64,000 nt of DNA from Aliarcobacter faecis. GTDB taxonomy: Bacteria; Campylobacterota; Campylobacteria; Campylobacterales; Arcobacteraceae. The DNA lies in assembly GCF_013201705.1 (NCBI RefSeq), contig NZ_CP053837.1, positions 806,001-870,000 of the forward strand. Reading direction: 5' to 3'. The first letter of the stretch is position 1; the number at the start of each line of letters is the position of its first letter. The position numbers and the translations under genes are program-made. Under the pieces are notes generated by a model that searched no databases, was not told the DNA's origin, and saw only the letters and a list, made by a program, of their open reading frames with translations. Positions 9,651 to 17,840 of this stretch are shown in pieces.

Positions 9651-10949
9651 ATGAAGTTTTTTATTTTTATTCTATTTTTTATAACAAATATTTATGCAGA
9701 TACAAACAAAGATTTTACTTTATATAAAAAAGATGGAGTAGAAAAAGGTCACACTCTTTTAATTATTGGTGGAATTCATGGAGATGAGCCAGGTGGTTAC
9801 TTTGCACCAGCATTTTTTCAAAAACATTATAAAATAATAAAAGGTAGTGTTTGGGTGGCACCTAGTGTTAATATTGATAGTATGGTTGCAAATACAAGAG
9901 GTCTTTATAAAGATATGAATAGGAAATTTAGTACTATTGATAAAAATGATCCAGATTTTGTAAATATTCAAAAAATTAAAAATATAATTACAGATAAAAA
10001 AGTTGAATTGGTTTTAAATTTACATGATGGACACGGTTTTTATAGAAAAGAGTATGAAAATTCAATTTTTAATCCAAATGCTTGGGGACAAGCAACAATT
10101 ATTGATCAAGAAAAAATACACTCTTTAGAGAAGTTTGGAAATTTAGATGAGATAGCTTCAAAAGTAAGAGACTCTTTAAATAATGATAAGTTATTTCAAG
10201 ATTTTCACTATTTTGGTGTAAAAAATACTGAAACAAAAGCAAAAGATGAAGAGCAACAATTATCACTTACATATTTTGCCGTAACAAATAATAAACCAGC
10301 CTTTGCAATAGAAACAAGTAAAAATATAACAGATCTTGTTCATAAAGTAATTTATCAATTAAAATCAATTGAAGAGTTTATGAATGTTATGGAAATTGAA
10401 TTTGAAAGAGATTTTGACTTAAATAGTTATGATACTGTTCAAAAATTACTATTTGAATTTGGAACTTTAACAATAAATAACAATATAAAATTTGATTTAT
10501 CAGATATAAAAAATGAACTTAGATTTGTTCCTATGAAAGCTTCAAAAAATAGTTTTGATTTTGAACATAGTATAGGAAATGTAAAAAGTGTAAAAAATGG
10601 TTTTGAAGTTTATATTGGGAATCAAAGGGTTACTACTTTAACACCACAAATTTTTGAAATTTATGAGCCAAAAGATAAGATAAAACTAGAGGTTGATGGA
10701 AAAATAGTTGAAACAAAATTAGGGCAGATTATAGAAGTAGAAAATAGTTTTAAGATAGAAAAATCTCCTTATAGAGTAAATATCATAGGTTTTAGTAAAG
10801 ATGGAGTTGATAGTGAAGATGATATTTTATTAAGAAAAGATGATATACAAAACTCTTATTCAATAGATACAAAAAATAGTGAATATAGAACAGAATTTTA
10901 TAAAGATAATAAATTTTGTGGAATGCTAACAATTAAATTTAAGAAGTAA
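9651..10949 (+). CDS. csd4: M14-type peptidoglycan DL-carboxypeptidase, Csd4/Pgp1-like
   Basis: The protein probably trims peptidoglycan tripeptides to dipeptides in the periplasm, the activity that gives helical shape in Helicobacter (Csd4) and Campylobacter (Pgp1). It has a signal peptide (residues 1-16, ending NIYA). The zinc motif GGIHGDEPGG gives His43 and Glu46, and LNLHDGHGFY gives His125. The spacing matches Csd4, where the first ligand is unusually glutamine; this protein has the ordinary histidine. AFAIETSKN, about 222-230, supplies the likely catalytic glutamate. About 200 further residues form beta-rich C-terminal domains, and the 432-residue length fits the family. Whether it controls shape here is inferred. 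Confidence 0.82.
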   Translation: MKFFIFILFFITNIYADTNKDFTLYKKDGVEKGHTLLIIGGIHGDEPGGYFAPAFFQKHYKIIKGSVWVAPSVNIDSMVANTRGLYKDMNRKFSTIDKNDPDFVNIQKIKNIITDKKVELVLNLHDGHGFYRKEYENSIFNPNAWGQATIIDQEKIHSLEKFGNLDEIASKVRDSLNNDKLFQDFHYFGVKNTETKAKDEEQQLSLTYFAVTNNKPAFAIETSKNITDLVHKVIYQLKSIEEFMNVMEIEFERDFDLNSYDTVQKLLFEFGTLTINNNIKFDLSDIKNELRFVPMKASKNSFDFEHSIGNVKSVKNGFEVYIGNQRVTTLTPQIFEIYEPKDKIKLEVDGKIVETKLGQIIEVENSFKIEKSPYRVNIIGFSKDGVDSEDDILLRKDDIQNSYSIDTKNSEYRTEFYKDNKFCGMLTIKFKK

Positions 10950-10976
10950 TTTTACTTCTTAAACTCTATTTTTTAA
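10941..10976 (+). terminator. Intrinsic terminator after the csd4-like gene
   Basis: The stem AAGAAGTA / TACTTCTT (10941-10960) includes the stop codon. It is followed by a T-rich run (TATTTTTTAATTTTT). It also lies at the 3' end of the convergent DUF2892 gene. Confidence 0.7.
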
Positions 10977-11172
10977 TTTTTGGTGTACATTTTCCACTAA
11001 TTCTACAAAGTGGACAAAAGTTCATAATCCCAGCTATCAATGGAATTACCCCTAAATAAAACCAACTATTTGATGTAAAATATCCAATAGCTATCAAAAC
11101 TAATCCTATAATAATTCTAAATGGTCTACAAAAAGCTCTTATTTTATCAAATGTATTCATATCTTTCTCCAT
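10966..11172 (-). CDS. DUF2892-type inner membrane protein (YgaP-like)
   Basis: This is a 68-residue protein with two hydrophobic helices (about 19-33 and 37-51). It starts MNTFDKIRAFCRPFRIIIG and has FCPLCRISGKC near the end. This matches the DUF2892 membrane domain, also found fused to rhodanese in YgaP. An upstream in-frame ATG gives five residues; the internal ATG (MNTF) is equally plausible. The CPLC pair could bind metal or sulfur, but that is not shown. The gene is single and convergent with the csd4-like gene. Confidence 0.8.
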   Translation of the reverse strand: MEKDMNTFDKIRAFCRPFRIIIGLVLIAIGYFTSNSWFYLGVIPLIAGIMNFCPLCRISGKCTPKIKK

Positions 11173-11305
11173 AAATTTTTTGAGATTATTATATAAGATT
11201 ACTTAATTTTATATAAATAAGTAAAACTTATTATTTGTATATATAATATTAGCTCATTAAGTTGGCTTTGTGTAAAATTTGTAAAAATTTAAAAGGTTTT
11301 ATAAA

Positions 11306-12004
11306 ATGAAAGAAAAAATATATTTTATACCAGGGCTTATGACAAATGAAAAATTATGGAAAAGAGTTTTGCCAGAATTGGAAAAAGATTATGAGATTAT
11401 TCATATAAAAATTCCAAGAAGTACTAATTTTGATGAGATTAATAGGATTTTATGTGAACAGATAAAAGATGAGAAAATCAATCTTTTAGGCTTTTCTTTG
11501 GGTGGTTACATAGCCTCATATTTTACAATAAAGTTTCCACAAAGAGTAAAAAAACTTTTTATGTTAAGTGCAACTCCTGCAAAAACTTCAGATTTAGAGT
11601 TAGCTAGAAGAAAAGAGAAGTTAGAATTTGCTAAAGTAAATAATGAGATAAGTTTAGATTTGCAAAAGGCAAAAACTTTAGTTGAAGAACAAAATATAGA
11701 TGATTTAGATTTGTTACAAACTATAGTTGAAATGTTCAATGAAATGGGTAAAGATGAGTTTATATCACAACTTGAAAGTACTTTTTATAGAGTTGATTTA
11801 AGTAAAGAGTTAAAAGAGTTAAAAGTTCCTGTAACAATGTTTTATAGTAGTGATGATAGATTGCTAGATAAAGAAGCTATTGTGAAATTAGAGAATGAAA
11901 AACATAATATAAATTTGATAAAAAGAGTAGGTAGTAGTCATAATATTTCGCTTGAATTTCCAAATGAACTGATAATAAATATAAAAAAATGGATGGATAA
12001 CTAA
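11306..12004 (+). CDS. Alpha/beta-fold hydrolase
   Basis: This 232-residue cytoplasmic protein has the nucleophile elbow GFSLGG with Ser64. The likely acid lies in FYSSDDRLLD (about 190-200), and the likely histidine is His212 in GSSHNISLEFP. The oxyanion-side motif IPGLMTNEKLW is near the N-terminus. It has no signal peptide. The substrate cannot be predicted; such proteins include carboxylesterases and thioesterases. It stands alone between two intergenic regions. Confidence 0.85.
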   Translation: MKEKIYFIPGLMTNEKLWKRVLPELEKDYEIIHIKIPRSTNFDEINRILCEQIKDEKINLLGFSLGGYIASYFTIKFPQRVKKLFMLSATPAKTSDLELARRKEKLEFAKVNNEISLDLQKAKTLVEEQNIDDLDLLQTIVEMFNEMGKDEFISQLESTFYRVDLSKELKELKVPVTMFYSSDDRLLDKEAIVKLENEKHNINLIKRVGSSHNISLEFPNELIINIKKWMDN

Positions 12005-12082
12005 ACTATTTATTTAACAAAGTTATAAATAAATATATTTAAGATATTATATTAAAATATTTATTTCAAAAGGAGACAGCCA

Positions 12083-13240
12083 ATGGCTTTGGGGCAGGTT
12101 ACATTTAAGATTACAGATGATGTTCAATTAGCGACTCAGATTGTAATTGTTGCATTTTTGCTTGTTACATTTTTGACTTTAAGAAGAACTTCTCACAATG
12201 ATGTTTTTCCAATTAGTGTTACAAATGAGTTAAAAGGTTTGGGGATTTTAACCGTCGTTTTTGCTCATTTTACTTATATGAAAGTAAATAATTGGGAATT
12301 TTTATATCCTCTTTCTACAATAGCTGGAGTTGGGGTTGACCTATTCTTACTTATGTCTGGATTTGGATTAACTGTTGGAATGATGAAAAGACCAATGGGA
12401 ACTTTGGAGTTTTATAAAAAAAGAGTAATTAAAATTTTTATTCCATTTTGGATAGCTTTAATTATTATGTTTATTGCTGATTTTATTTTCTTAGATAAAA
12501 ATTATGGATTTATGTATATGTTAAAATCTGCTTTAGGGTTTTTCCCAACTGCTGATGGTTTTGCTGATGTAAACTCACCATTTTGGTATATTACTTGGAT
12601 GATGATGTTTTATATTCTTTTTCCACTATTTTTTATCAAAAAAGCACCTTGGCTAACTGCTATTATCTTAGCTGTTATTGCTTTAATTATTGGTGGAACA
12701 AATCCACTAGATTTAGGAAGTAATTGGCTTCATAGACTCCACTCAGTAGCATTTTCTATTGGTATTTTAATGGCTTATTTTTTAGCTATAAAACCAAATG
12801 AGACAAATAAATTAGTTGAGTCTATTAAAAATTTTAGAGATAATACAAATATTCCTAGATATATAGTTATTTTGATTATGGCAGTTGTTGTAGCTTATGT
12901 TTCTCAACATACAAGTGGAAAAGATTGGCCTATGTTAAAATCTATTTTTAAAGAAAACTATTTAGTTGAACAATTAGCTTGTATAGTTATTATGATGGCA
13001 TTTGTTGTGATTTTTGTACTTAAAAAAGTTGAGAGTAGATTTTTAGCTATTTATGGAGCATTTTCATATGAAGTTTATTTAATCCATTGGCCTTTAATGG
13101 GAAGATATGATATTTTCTTTGATTATTTACCTTCTTGGGCAGCTGTAATTGTTTGGATGGTTGTATTTATTCTTGTAAGTATGCTTTTACAAAAATTAGT
13201 AACACCTGTAAGTAATTTTATAGATAAAATTACAAAATAG
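12083..13240 (+). CDS. Acyltransferase family 3 (OafA/YrhL-like) integral membrane protein
   Basis: The 385-residue polytopic protein has about ten membrane segments. Family-3 acyltransferases move acetyl or other acyl groups onto sugars, lipids or peptidoglycan from the cytoplasmic side. The motif ELKGLGILTVVFAHF (about 49-63) holds the conserved histidine after the first helix. LLMSGFGLTVG matches the F(F)xLSGF block, and the final helices carry SYEVYLIHWP. A GGAGACA ribosome site precedes the ATG at 12083. It converges on an MBOAT/SGNH O-acylation pair, so this part of the window is enriched in envelope acylation genes. The acceptor is unknown. Confidence 0.88.
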   Translation: MALGQVTFKITDDVQLATQIVIVAFLLVTFLTLRRTSHNDVFPISVTNELKGLGILTVVFAHFTYMKVNNWEFLYPLSTIAGVGVDLFLLMSGFGLTVGMMKRPMGTLEFYKKRVIKIFIPFWIALIIMFIADFIFLDKNYGFMYMLKSALGFFPTADGFADVNSPFWYITWMMMFYILFPLFFIKKAPWLTAIILAVIALIIGGTNPLDLGSNWLHRLHSVAFSIGILMAYFLAIKPNETNKLVESIKNFRDNTNIPRYIVILIMAVVVAYVSQHTSGKDWPMLKSIFKENYLVEQLACIVIMMAFVVIFVLKKVESRFLAIYGAFSYEVYLIHWPLMGRYDIFFDYLPSWAAVIVWMVVFILVSMLLQKLVTPVSNFIDKITK

Positions 13241-13251
13241 TTATATGAAAT

Positions 13252-13276
13252 AGTAGAGATTTTCTCTACTTTTTCT
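13252..13276. terminator. Hairpin between convergent acylation genes
   Basis: AGTAGAGA / TCTCTACT pair over 8 bp with a 3-base loop, followed by TTTTCTTT on the plus strand. It lies 11 bases past the acyltransferase stop and reaches into the end of the convergent SGNH-like gene. Confidence 0.7.
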
Positions 13277-14258
13277 TTATATATACTCCAAAATCTTTTG
13301 GAACTTCCACATTTTTATCATTAAATAATCTTGCAAAATATAAATATCCATACTCTTGTTTTAAATGAGATGGGTCAATATAAGCATCTTTATTATTTGT
13401 AATACTATTTTCATACATAAAATCCCAATAAGGATAGATTTTTGCTAACTCCTCTTTCCAAATATAGAAAACATCCATTTTATCTGTTTCTTGAAGAAGT
13501 TTTAATAAATCAGACTGAACAGCTGTTGTAAAAACTTTTAGATTTACATCATATTTTTCACAAAGTTCAACTATCATTTTATAGTAAGTTAAACTATCCT
13601 CTCCCCACTCTAAAAAGTTTTCATATTTCTCTTTATAACCTTTTAAAGTATTTTCCCACATAGGCTCTTTAGGATTATTTTTTATAACTATACTTTGGTG
13701 ATATGCTGTTATTCCACCATCTTTATAGGTTGCTTCTATATTTTTATTATTTAAAACATATTTAAGGTATTTAAAAAGTGGTACTTCAACATAGTGTTTT
13801 ATTTGTTTAAATATCGTAAAACCATCTTCAAGCAAATCTTTGTCAAAATCGCTATTATTATCCTCTAATCTTTGACTAAATGGATATAAATTTAGCCCAA
13901 TTACAATATTTTTTATAGGAAAATGTTCCAAAGAGTATTTTAAATAGTAGTATTGCTCTTCCAAAGTTGAAAAACTAAAACCCAAATTATAAACTCTATC
14001 TTGAGTATATTTTTCTAAGTCATTATTATCTAAATAGTGAACTCTACTCCCACCAATTATTAAAGTATCTGGTTTAAAATTGTTTAGTTCTACAAATTTT
14101 TGAGTTCTATACGCTAAAGCAACATCTTTATAAAGCCCTGTATCAAACCTATTATTTAATCCAACAGGGTCAATAATATATTTTATACCAATTCCCAAAC
14201 AAAAGATTAAAAAAGAGAAAAATATTGAAGCAAAGATATAAATTTTATGTTTTTTCAT
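13266..14258 (-). CDS. SGNH/AlgJ-DltD-like O-acylation partner protein
   Basis: The 330-residue protein has one N-terminal membrane anchor (about 7-27) and an extracytoplasmic domain. The block LIIGGSRVHYL (about 66-76) resembles the Gly-Ser-Arg nucleophile region of DltD, AlgJ and AlgX. The late block IDPSHLKQEYG (about 295-305) carries the Asp-x-x-His pair of SGNH enzymes. It follows the MBOAT gene by 9 bases on the same strand. In alginate, teichoic acid and cellulose O-acylation, an MBOAT protein exports the acyl group and such a partner finishes transfer to the polymer. The polymer acted on is unknown, and no polysaccharide synthesis genes flank the pair. Confidence 0.8.
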   Translation of the reverse strand: MKKHKIYIFASIFFSFLIFCLGIGIKYIIDPVGLNNRFDTGLYKDVALAYRTQKFVELNNFKPDTLIIGGSRVHYLDNNDLEKYTQDRVYNLGFSFSTLEEQYYYLKYSLEHFPIKNIVIGLNLYPFSQRLEDNNSDFDKDLLEDGFTIFKQIKHYVEVPLFKYLKYVLNNKNIEATYKDGGITAYHQSIVIKNNPKEPMWENTLKGYKEKYENFLEWGEDSLTYYKMIVELCEKYDVNLKVFTTAVQSDLLKLLQETDKMDVFYIWKEELAKIYPYWDFMYENSITNNKDAYIDPSHLKQEYGYLYFARLFNDKNVEVPKDFGVYIKKK

Positions 14259-14267
14259 CTTTTTTTC

Positions 14268-15650
14268 CTAAAATTGAAAGTATAAAAACTCTTTTGCACT
14301 TGAAAAAGTGAATAAACTAGCACTTAAAAGCACTATTGTATAAAGAGTATATTTTAAATTTGGTTTGAAATTTTCAGCAATTTCACCACTATTTTTAAAT
14401 CCTAAAGCTAAAATCAAAGCTACAACTATATAAAAACTTTGATAAATTGGGTCAATATGATATAGAGATTCAAATTTTAGATTCATAGGATTAAACATAG
14501 TTTTTGTTACATACCAAGCATCATTAAAATCTTTTGCAACAAATAGAGTTCTAGTTATAATCAATCCAATAAACATTAAAAACCAAGCTACATAGAAGTT
14601 CATCTGAAGGTTTGCTTTTTTCATAATATGAGCCATTACTACAAAAATACCATTTAATAATCCCCAAACAATAAATGTCCAACCAGCTCCATGCCAAAAT
14701 CCAGATATAAAAAATGTAATCATAATATTTAAGTATATAATCCAAACGATATTTTTATTTCCACCTAAACTTTTGTAGATATAGTCCCCTAAAAATCGAC
14801 TTAGTGTCATATGCCATCTTCTCCAATAATCAGCAAAATTTCTTGCTTTATATGGAGAGTTAAAGTTCTTTGGTAAATCAATATTAAACATTTTTGCAAT
14901 ACCTATAGCCATATCAGCATATCCTGAAAGGTCAAAATAGTATGATAAAACATAAGAAGTTGAAGCATACCAAGCTTCAATCATAGTTAATTTTTGGGCA
15001 TTATCAAAAGCATATTGTGCATAATCAGTTAGTGGATCACCTATTAAAGTCTTTTTTGCTAATCCTATTGCAAAAATAAATAGTCCTAAGGATATATTTT
15101 CCCATCTTAAAATGCTTCTCCATTTTAGAGCAAATTGTGGCATCATCTCTTTGTGGTGAACTATTGGACCCATAAGAAGTTGTGGAAAGAAAGTTATAAA
15201 TAGTGAATAGTTTAAAAAACTAAACTCTCTTACTTCTCCTCTATAATTATCAACTAAAAAGGCAATTTGCTGAAAAGTAAAATAACTAATTGCTAATGGT
15301 AGGGCTAGATGAAGTAAAGGTGTTTCACTATTAAATGCCCAATTAAAGTTTTCTATAAAAAAATCTGCATATTTAAAATATGCTAAAAGTGCAACATTTC
15401 CAATAATTCCAAAGGTAAGTATAGATTTTGAAGCACTTTTTCCTAAAGATTTTCCAACTAAAAAGTTGAAAATCATACTTCCTAAAATTAGAATCAAATA
15501 AATAGGATTCCACCATGAGTAGAAAAATAAACTAGCAAGTACGAGCATTAGTTTACTTAGTGTTACCATTCTTATAGAGTTTAGGTAAAAATATAAGATT
15601 AAAGTAATTGGTAAAAATATGAGTAAAAACTCATAACTATTAAAAAGCAT
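14268..15650 (-). CDS. MBOAT family O-acyltransferase (AlgI/PatA-like)
   Basis: The 460-residue protein has about eleven membrane segments. It carries the MBOAT core: DYWRRWHMTLSRFLGDYIY with His280 and GFWHGAGWTFIVWG with the invariant His320. The segment PQLLMGPIVHHKEM is also typical of AlgI/PatA. It should move acyl groups across the inner membrane for polymer O-acylation together with the SGNH-like protein encoded 9 bases downstream. The N-terminus LFNSYEFLLIFLP is the usual start of this family. The gene diverges from the methyltransferase gene at 15736. Confidence 0.93.
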   Translation of the reverse strand: MLFNSYEFLLIFLPITLILYFYLNSIRMVTLSKLMLVLASLFFYSWWNPIYLILILGSMIFNFLVGKSLGKSASKSILTFGIIGNVALLAYFKYADFFIENFNWAFNSETPLLHLALPLAISYFTFQQIAFLVDNYRGEVREFSFLNYSLFITFFPQLLMGPIVHHKEMMPQFALKWRSILRWENISLGLFIFAIGLAKKTLIGDPLTDYAQYAFDNAQKLTMIEAWYASTSYVLSYYFDLSGYADMAIGIAKMFNIDLPKNFNSPYKARNFADYWRRWHMTLSRFLGDYIYKSLGGNKNIVWIIYLNIMITFFISGFWHGAGWTFIVWGLLNGIFVVMAHIMKKANLQMNFYVAWFLMFIGLIITRTLFVAKDFNDAWYVTKTMFNPMNLKFESLYHIDPIYQSFYIVVALILALGFKNSGEIAENFKPNLKYTLYTIVLLSASLFTFSSAKEFLYFQF

Positions 15651-15722
15651 GCGAACCTTTTTTAATATGATAAATTGGGCGGAACTTATAAAAAAATTAT
15701 GAAATAATTGTGTAAAATTGGC

Positions 15723-15728
15723 TATAAT
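15723..15728 (+). promoter_or_regulatory. -10 element placed for a leaderless transcript
   Basis: TATAAT ends 7 bases before the ATG at 15736. The usual distance from -10 to the first transcribed base would put transcription start at or next to the A of the start codon. No Shine-Dalgarno sequence fits in the remaining 7 bases (CAGCTCT). Confidence 0.5.
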
Positions 15729-15735
15729 CAGCTCT

Positions 15736-16641
15736 ATGAATTTAGAAAAATTAGAAAATATAATAATTAATAATTTAAAAGATAAAACTATTGAAGTAAA
15801 AAGAGTATTTCATGGTCGTGGAAATTTTTATGAAAATTTATCATTTTTAACTATTGATAGTTTAAATGACACTCTTTTTACAACTTTTTATGAAGAAAAT
15901 AGTCTTGAAGTAGAGATAATTAAAATTTTAAAAAATATTGCAATAAAAAATGATTTTAGAAATCTTATTTTACAGAGAAAATATAAAAATAGTGATTTCT
16001 TTGAAGCTATTTTGGGAGATATTCCTGAAGATTTTTTTGTTATTGAAAATGGTCTAAAATATAAAATTGATTTTAGAAATAAAAATATTGGGCTATTTTT
16101 TGATATGAAAAATACAAGAGAGTATATAAAATCTATTTCAAAAAATAGAAGTGTATTAAATCTTTTTTCTTATACTTGTGCTTTTTCTGTTGTCTCTATT
16201 TTTGGAGGTGCTTCTAGGGTTGTAAATATTGATATGGGAAAAAATAGTTTAAATATTGGAAGATTAAATCATCATTTGAACAATTTAGATACAAAAAATG
16301 TAAAATTTTTCCCGCATAACATTTTAAAATCTTTTGGAAAAATAAAACAGCAATCCCCTTTTGATATTGTGATAATTGACCCACCATCTTTTCAGAAAGG
16401 CTCTTTTATTGCAACAAATGATTATGCAAAAATTATAAAAAGATTAGACTCTTTTACACAAAAAGGAAGTTTTGTTGTTGCTTGTTTAAATGACCCATTT
16501 TTAACTAGTTCTTATTTAAAAGATATATTTAAAGAGTTTGCTTTAAATTTTAAATTTATAAAAAGAGTAGAAAATCCAAAAGAGTTTATTTCAAGTAGCG
16601 ATGAAAACGGATTAAAAGTATTAATTTTTGAAAAGATTTAG
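15736..16641 (+). CDS. Class I SAM-dependent methyltransferase, RlmI/RlmK-like
   Basis: The protein has 301 residues from the ATG at 15736; an in-frame TTG at 15718 would add six residues but lies in the promoter. The SAM-binding part shows IGLFFDMKNTREY, SVLNLFSYTCAFSV (motif I) and ASRVVNIDMGKNSL. The catalytic DPPSFQKGSF lies near residue 215. This is the pattern of 23S rRNA cytosine-C5 methyltransferases such as RlmI and of the related RlmK domain. It lacks the N-terminal PUA domain of E. coli RlmI. RNA methylation is likely and the exact base is unknown. Confidence 0.85.
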   Translation: MNLEKLENIIINNLKDKTIEVKRVFHGRGNFYENLSFLTIDSLNDTLFTTFYEENSLEVEIIKILKNIAIKNDFRNLILQRKYKNSDFFEAILGDIPEDFFVIENGLKYKIDFRNKNIGLFFDMKNTREYIKSISKNRSVLNLFSYTCAFSVVSIFGGASRVVNIDMGKNSLNIGRLNHHLNNLDTKNVKFFPHNILKSFGKIKQQSPFDIVIIDPPSFQKGSFIATNDYAKIIKRLDSFTQKGSFVVACLNDPFLTSSYLKDIFKEFALNFKFIKRVENPKEFISSSDENGLKVLIFEKI

Positions 16642-16647
16642 TATAAT
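16642..16647 (+). promoter_or_regulatory. Putative -10 (TATAAT) for the gene at 16678
   Basis: A perfect TATAAT starts just after the methyltransferase stop codon and 30 bases before the next ATG. It could give the downstream gene its own promoter. Confidence 0.4.
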
Positions 16648-16677
16648 TAAGTAAATTATAAAAAAAAGATTTAAGAA

Positions 16678-17811
16678 ATGCAATTTAAGATTACAGAAAA
16701 GATAAAAAATTTAGAAATAGATGATATAAAAGATAACCTTTTACACTACTCTTATGATAGTAAAACTCTAAAAGCTTTAGTTAAAAATAATATTTCAAAA
16801 GAGGAAGTTTCATATATAACAGCATATAGTAGTTTTGTTGGGGAGATTTATGAAAATATTATTTATGAGTTACTTTTAAAATATGTACAAGAGCAAGATG
16901 AGATAAAAAGTTTTGTTCTAAAAGGACCATATCAAGCAAAAGAGAACCAATTTATAAAAAGTGGACTTTTAATAGATAGAAGTTCACAAATAGTTTATAA
17001 ATCTGCATATAAAGATATCAGTGAATTTGATGCACTGTTTTTTACAGAAGATAGTTTATATTTTGTAGAGATGAGTACATCAAAAAAAACTGCAAGTTTA
17101 AATAAAAGATTGGCAAAGAAATATGCACTCTTAAAAATTATTTTTCCTACTTTAGAGATTAAGTCCTTAATAGTTTTAACAAAAGGTTCAACAGGAGTTA
17201 AAAATTTTCCATCATATGCAACTATTTGGCTAACAAATGATTTAACTGATAATGATTTGATAGAAAAAATAATATTTGCAAAAAAGGTAAAAAATGAGCT
17301 TCAAACACTAAAAGCTCCAGAAAATAGTAAATTTATAGAAGCTTATAGTATAAAATATAAGAAATTCCCATATTTCCCAACTTTGGAGTGGATTTTAAAT
17401 GTAGCAAGAAAGCACCCAAAATTTGAAGTTGATTTAAGATTTTTTTCAAGCCCTAAAATGTCTCTTTATTTTGATATTTATACAAAGCTTTATATAGGAT
17501 ATATAAATAGTAGTGACTTTAAAGAGTTATTTAGTGATTTTTGTTATATTGTAAAAGAGGATAAAGTAATTGTAACTTTAGAAAAAATAAATCAATCAGA
17601 AATAGATATAGTATATTATGTAAAAGAGACAAATGAAAAATTACAAAGAGTAAGACTTTGTGGTAATGATGAAGTATCTATAAAAGAGAAAGAACCAGAT
17701 GGTTTTACAAATGCTGAAGTGAGATTTTTTATGAAAGTTTTAGATGAGAGTCATAGATTAACAGTAGATAATATAAAACATATATTAAAAAATATTTCTA
17801 TTATAAAGTGA
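16678..17811 (+). CDS. Unknown protein with a PD-(D/E)XK-like core
   Basis: I do not recognise the family of this 377-residue soluble protein. Residues 52-70 form a helix with Glu56 and Glu59. Then EFDALFFTEDSLYFVEMSTSKK (read in part: Asp118, Glu131, Lys136/137) follows the order of a restriction-endonuclease-like fold: helix with Glu, strand with Asp, hairpin, strand with Glu-x-x. The expected Lys two residues after Glu131 is serine, so the site looks altered or uses Lys136. The C-terminal ~150 residues are unassigned. It follows the RNA methyltransferase gene by 36 bases with its own possible promoter. Nuclease activity is a hypothesis only. Confidence 0.7.
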   Translation: MQFKITEKIKNLEIDDIKDNLLHYSYDSKTLKALVKNNISKEEVSYITAYSSFVGEIYENIIYELLLKYVQEQDEIKSFVLKGPYQAKENQFIKSGLLIDRSSQIVYKSAYKDISEFDALFFTEDSLYFVEMSTSKKTASLNKRLAKKYALLKIIFPTLEIKSLIVLTKGSTGVKNFPSYATIWLTNDLTDNDLIEKIIFAKKVKNELQTLKAPENSKFIEAYSIKYKKFPYFPTLEWILNVARKHPKFEVDLRFFSSPKMSLYFDIYTKLYIGYINSSDFKELFSDFCYIVKEDKVIVTLEKINQSEIDIVYYVKETNEKLQRVRLCGNDEVSIKEKEPDGFTNAEVRFFMKVLDESHRLTVDNIKHILKNISIIK

Positions 17812-17815
17812 GAGA

Positions 17816-17840
17816 AGAGAGCTTAAAAAAGTAGCTCTCT
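17816..17840. terminator. Hairpin between convergent genes at 17811 and 17823
   Basis: AGAGAGCT / AGCTCTCT pair over 8 bp with a 9-base A-rich loop. It overlaps the 3' end of the L,D-transpeptidase gene and can stop both transcripts. Confidence 0.65.
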
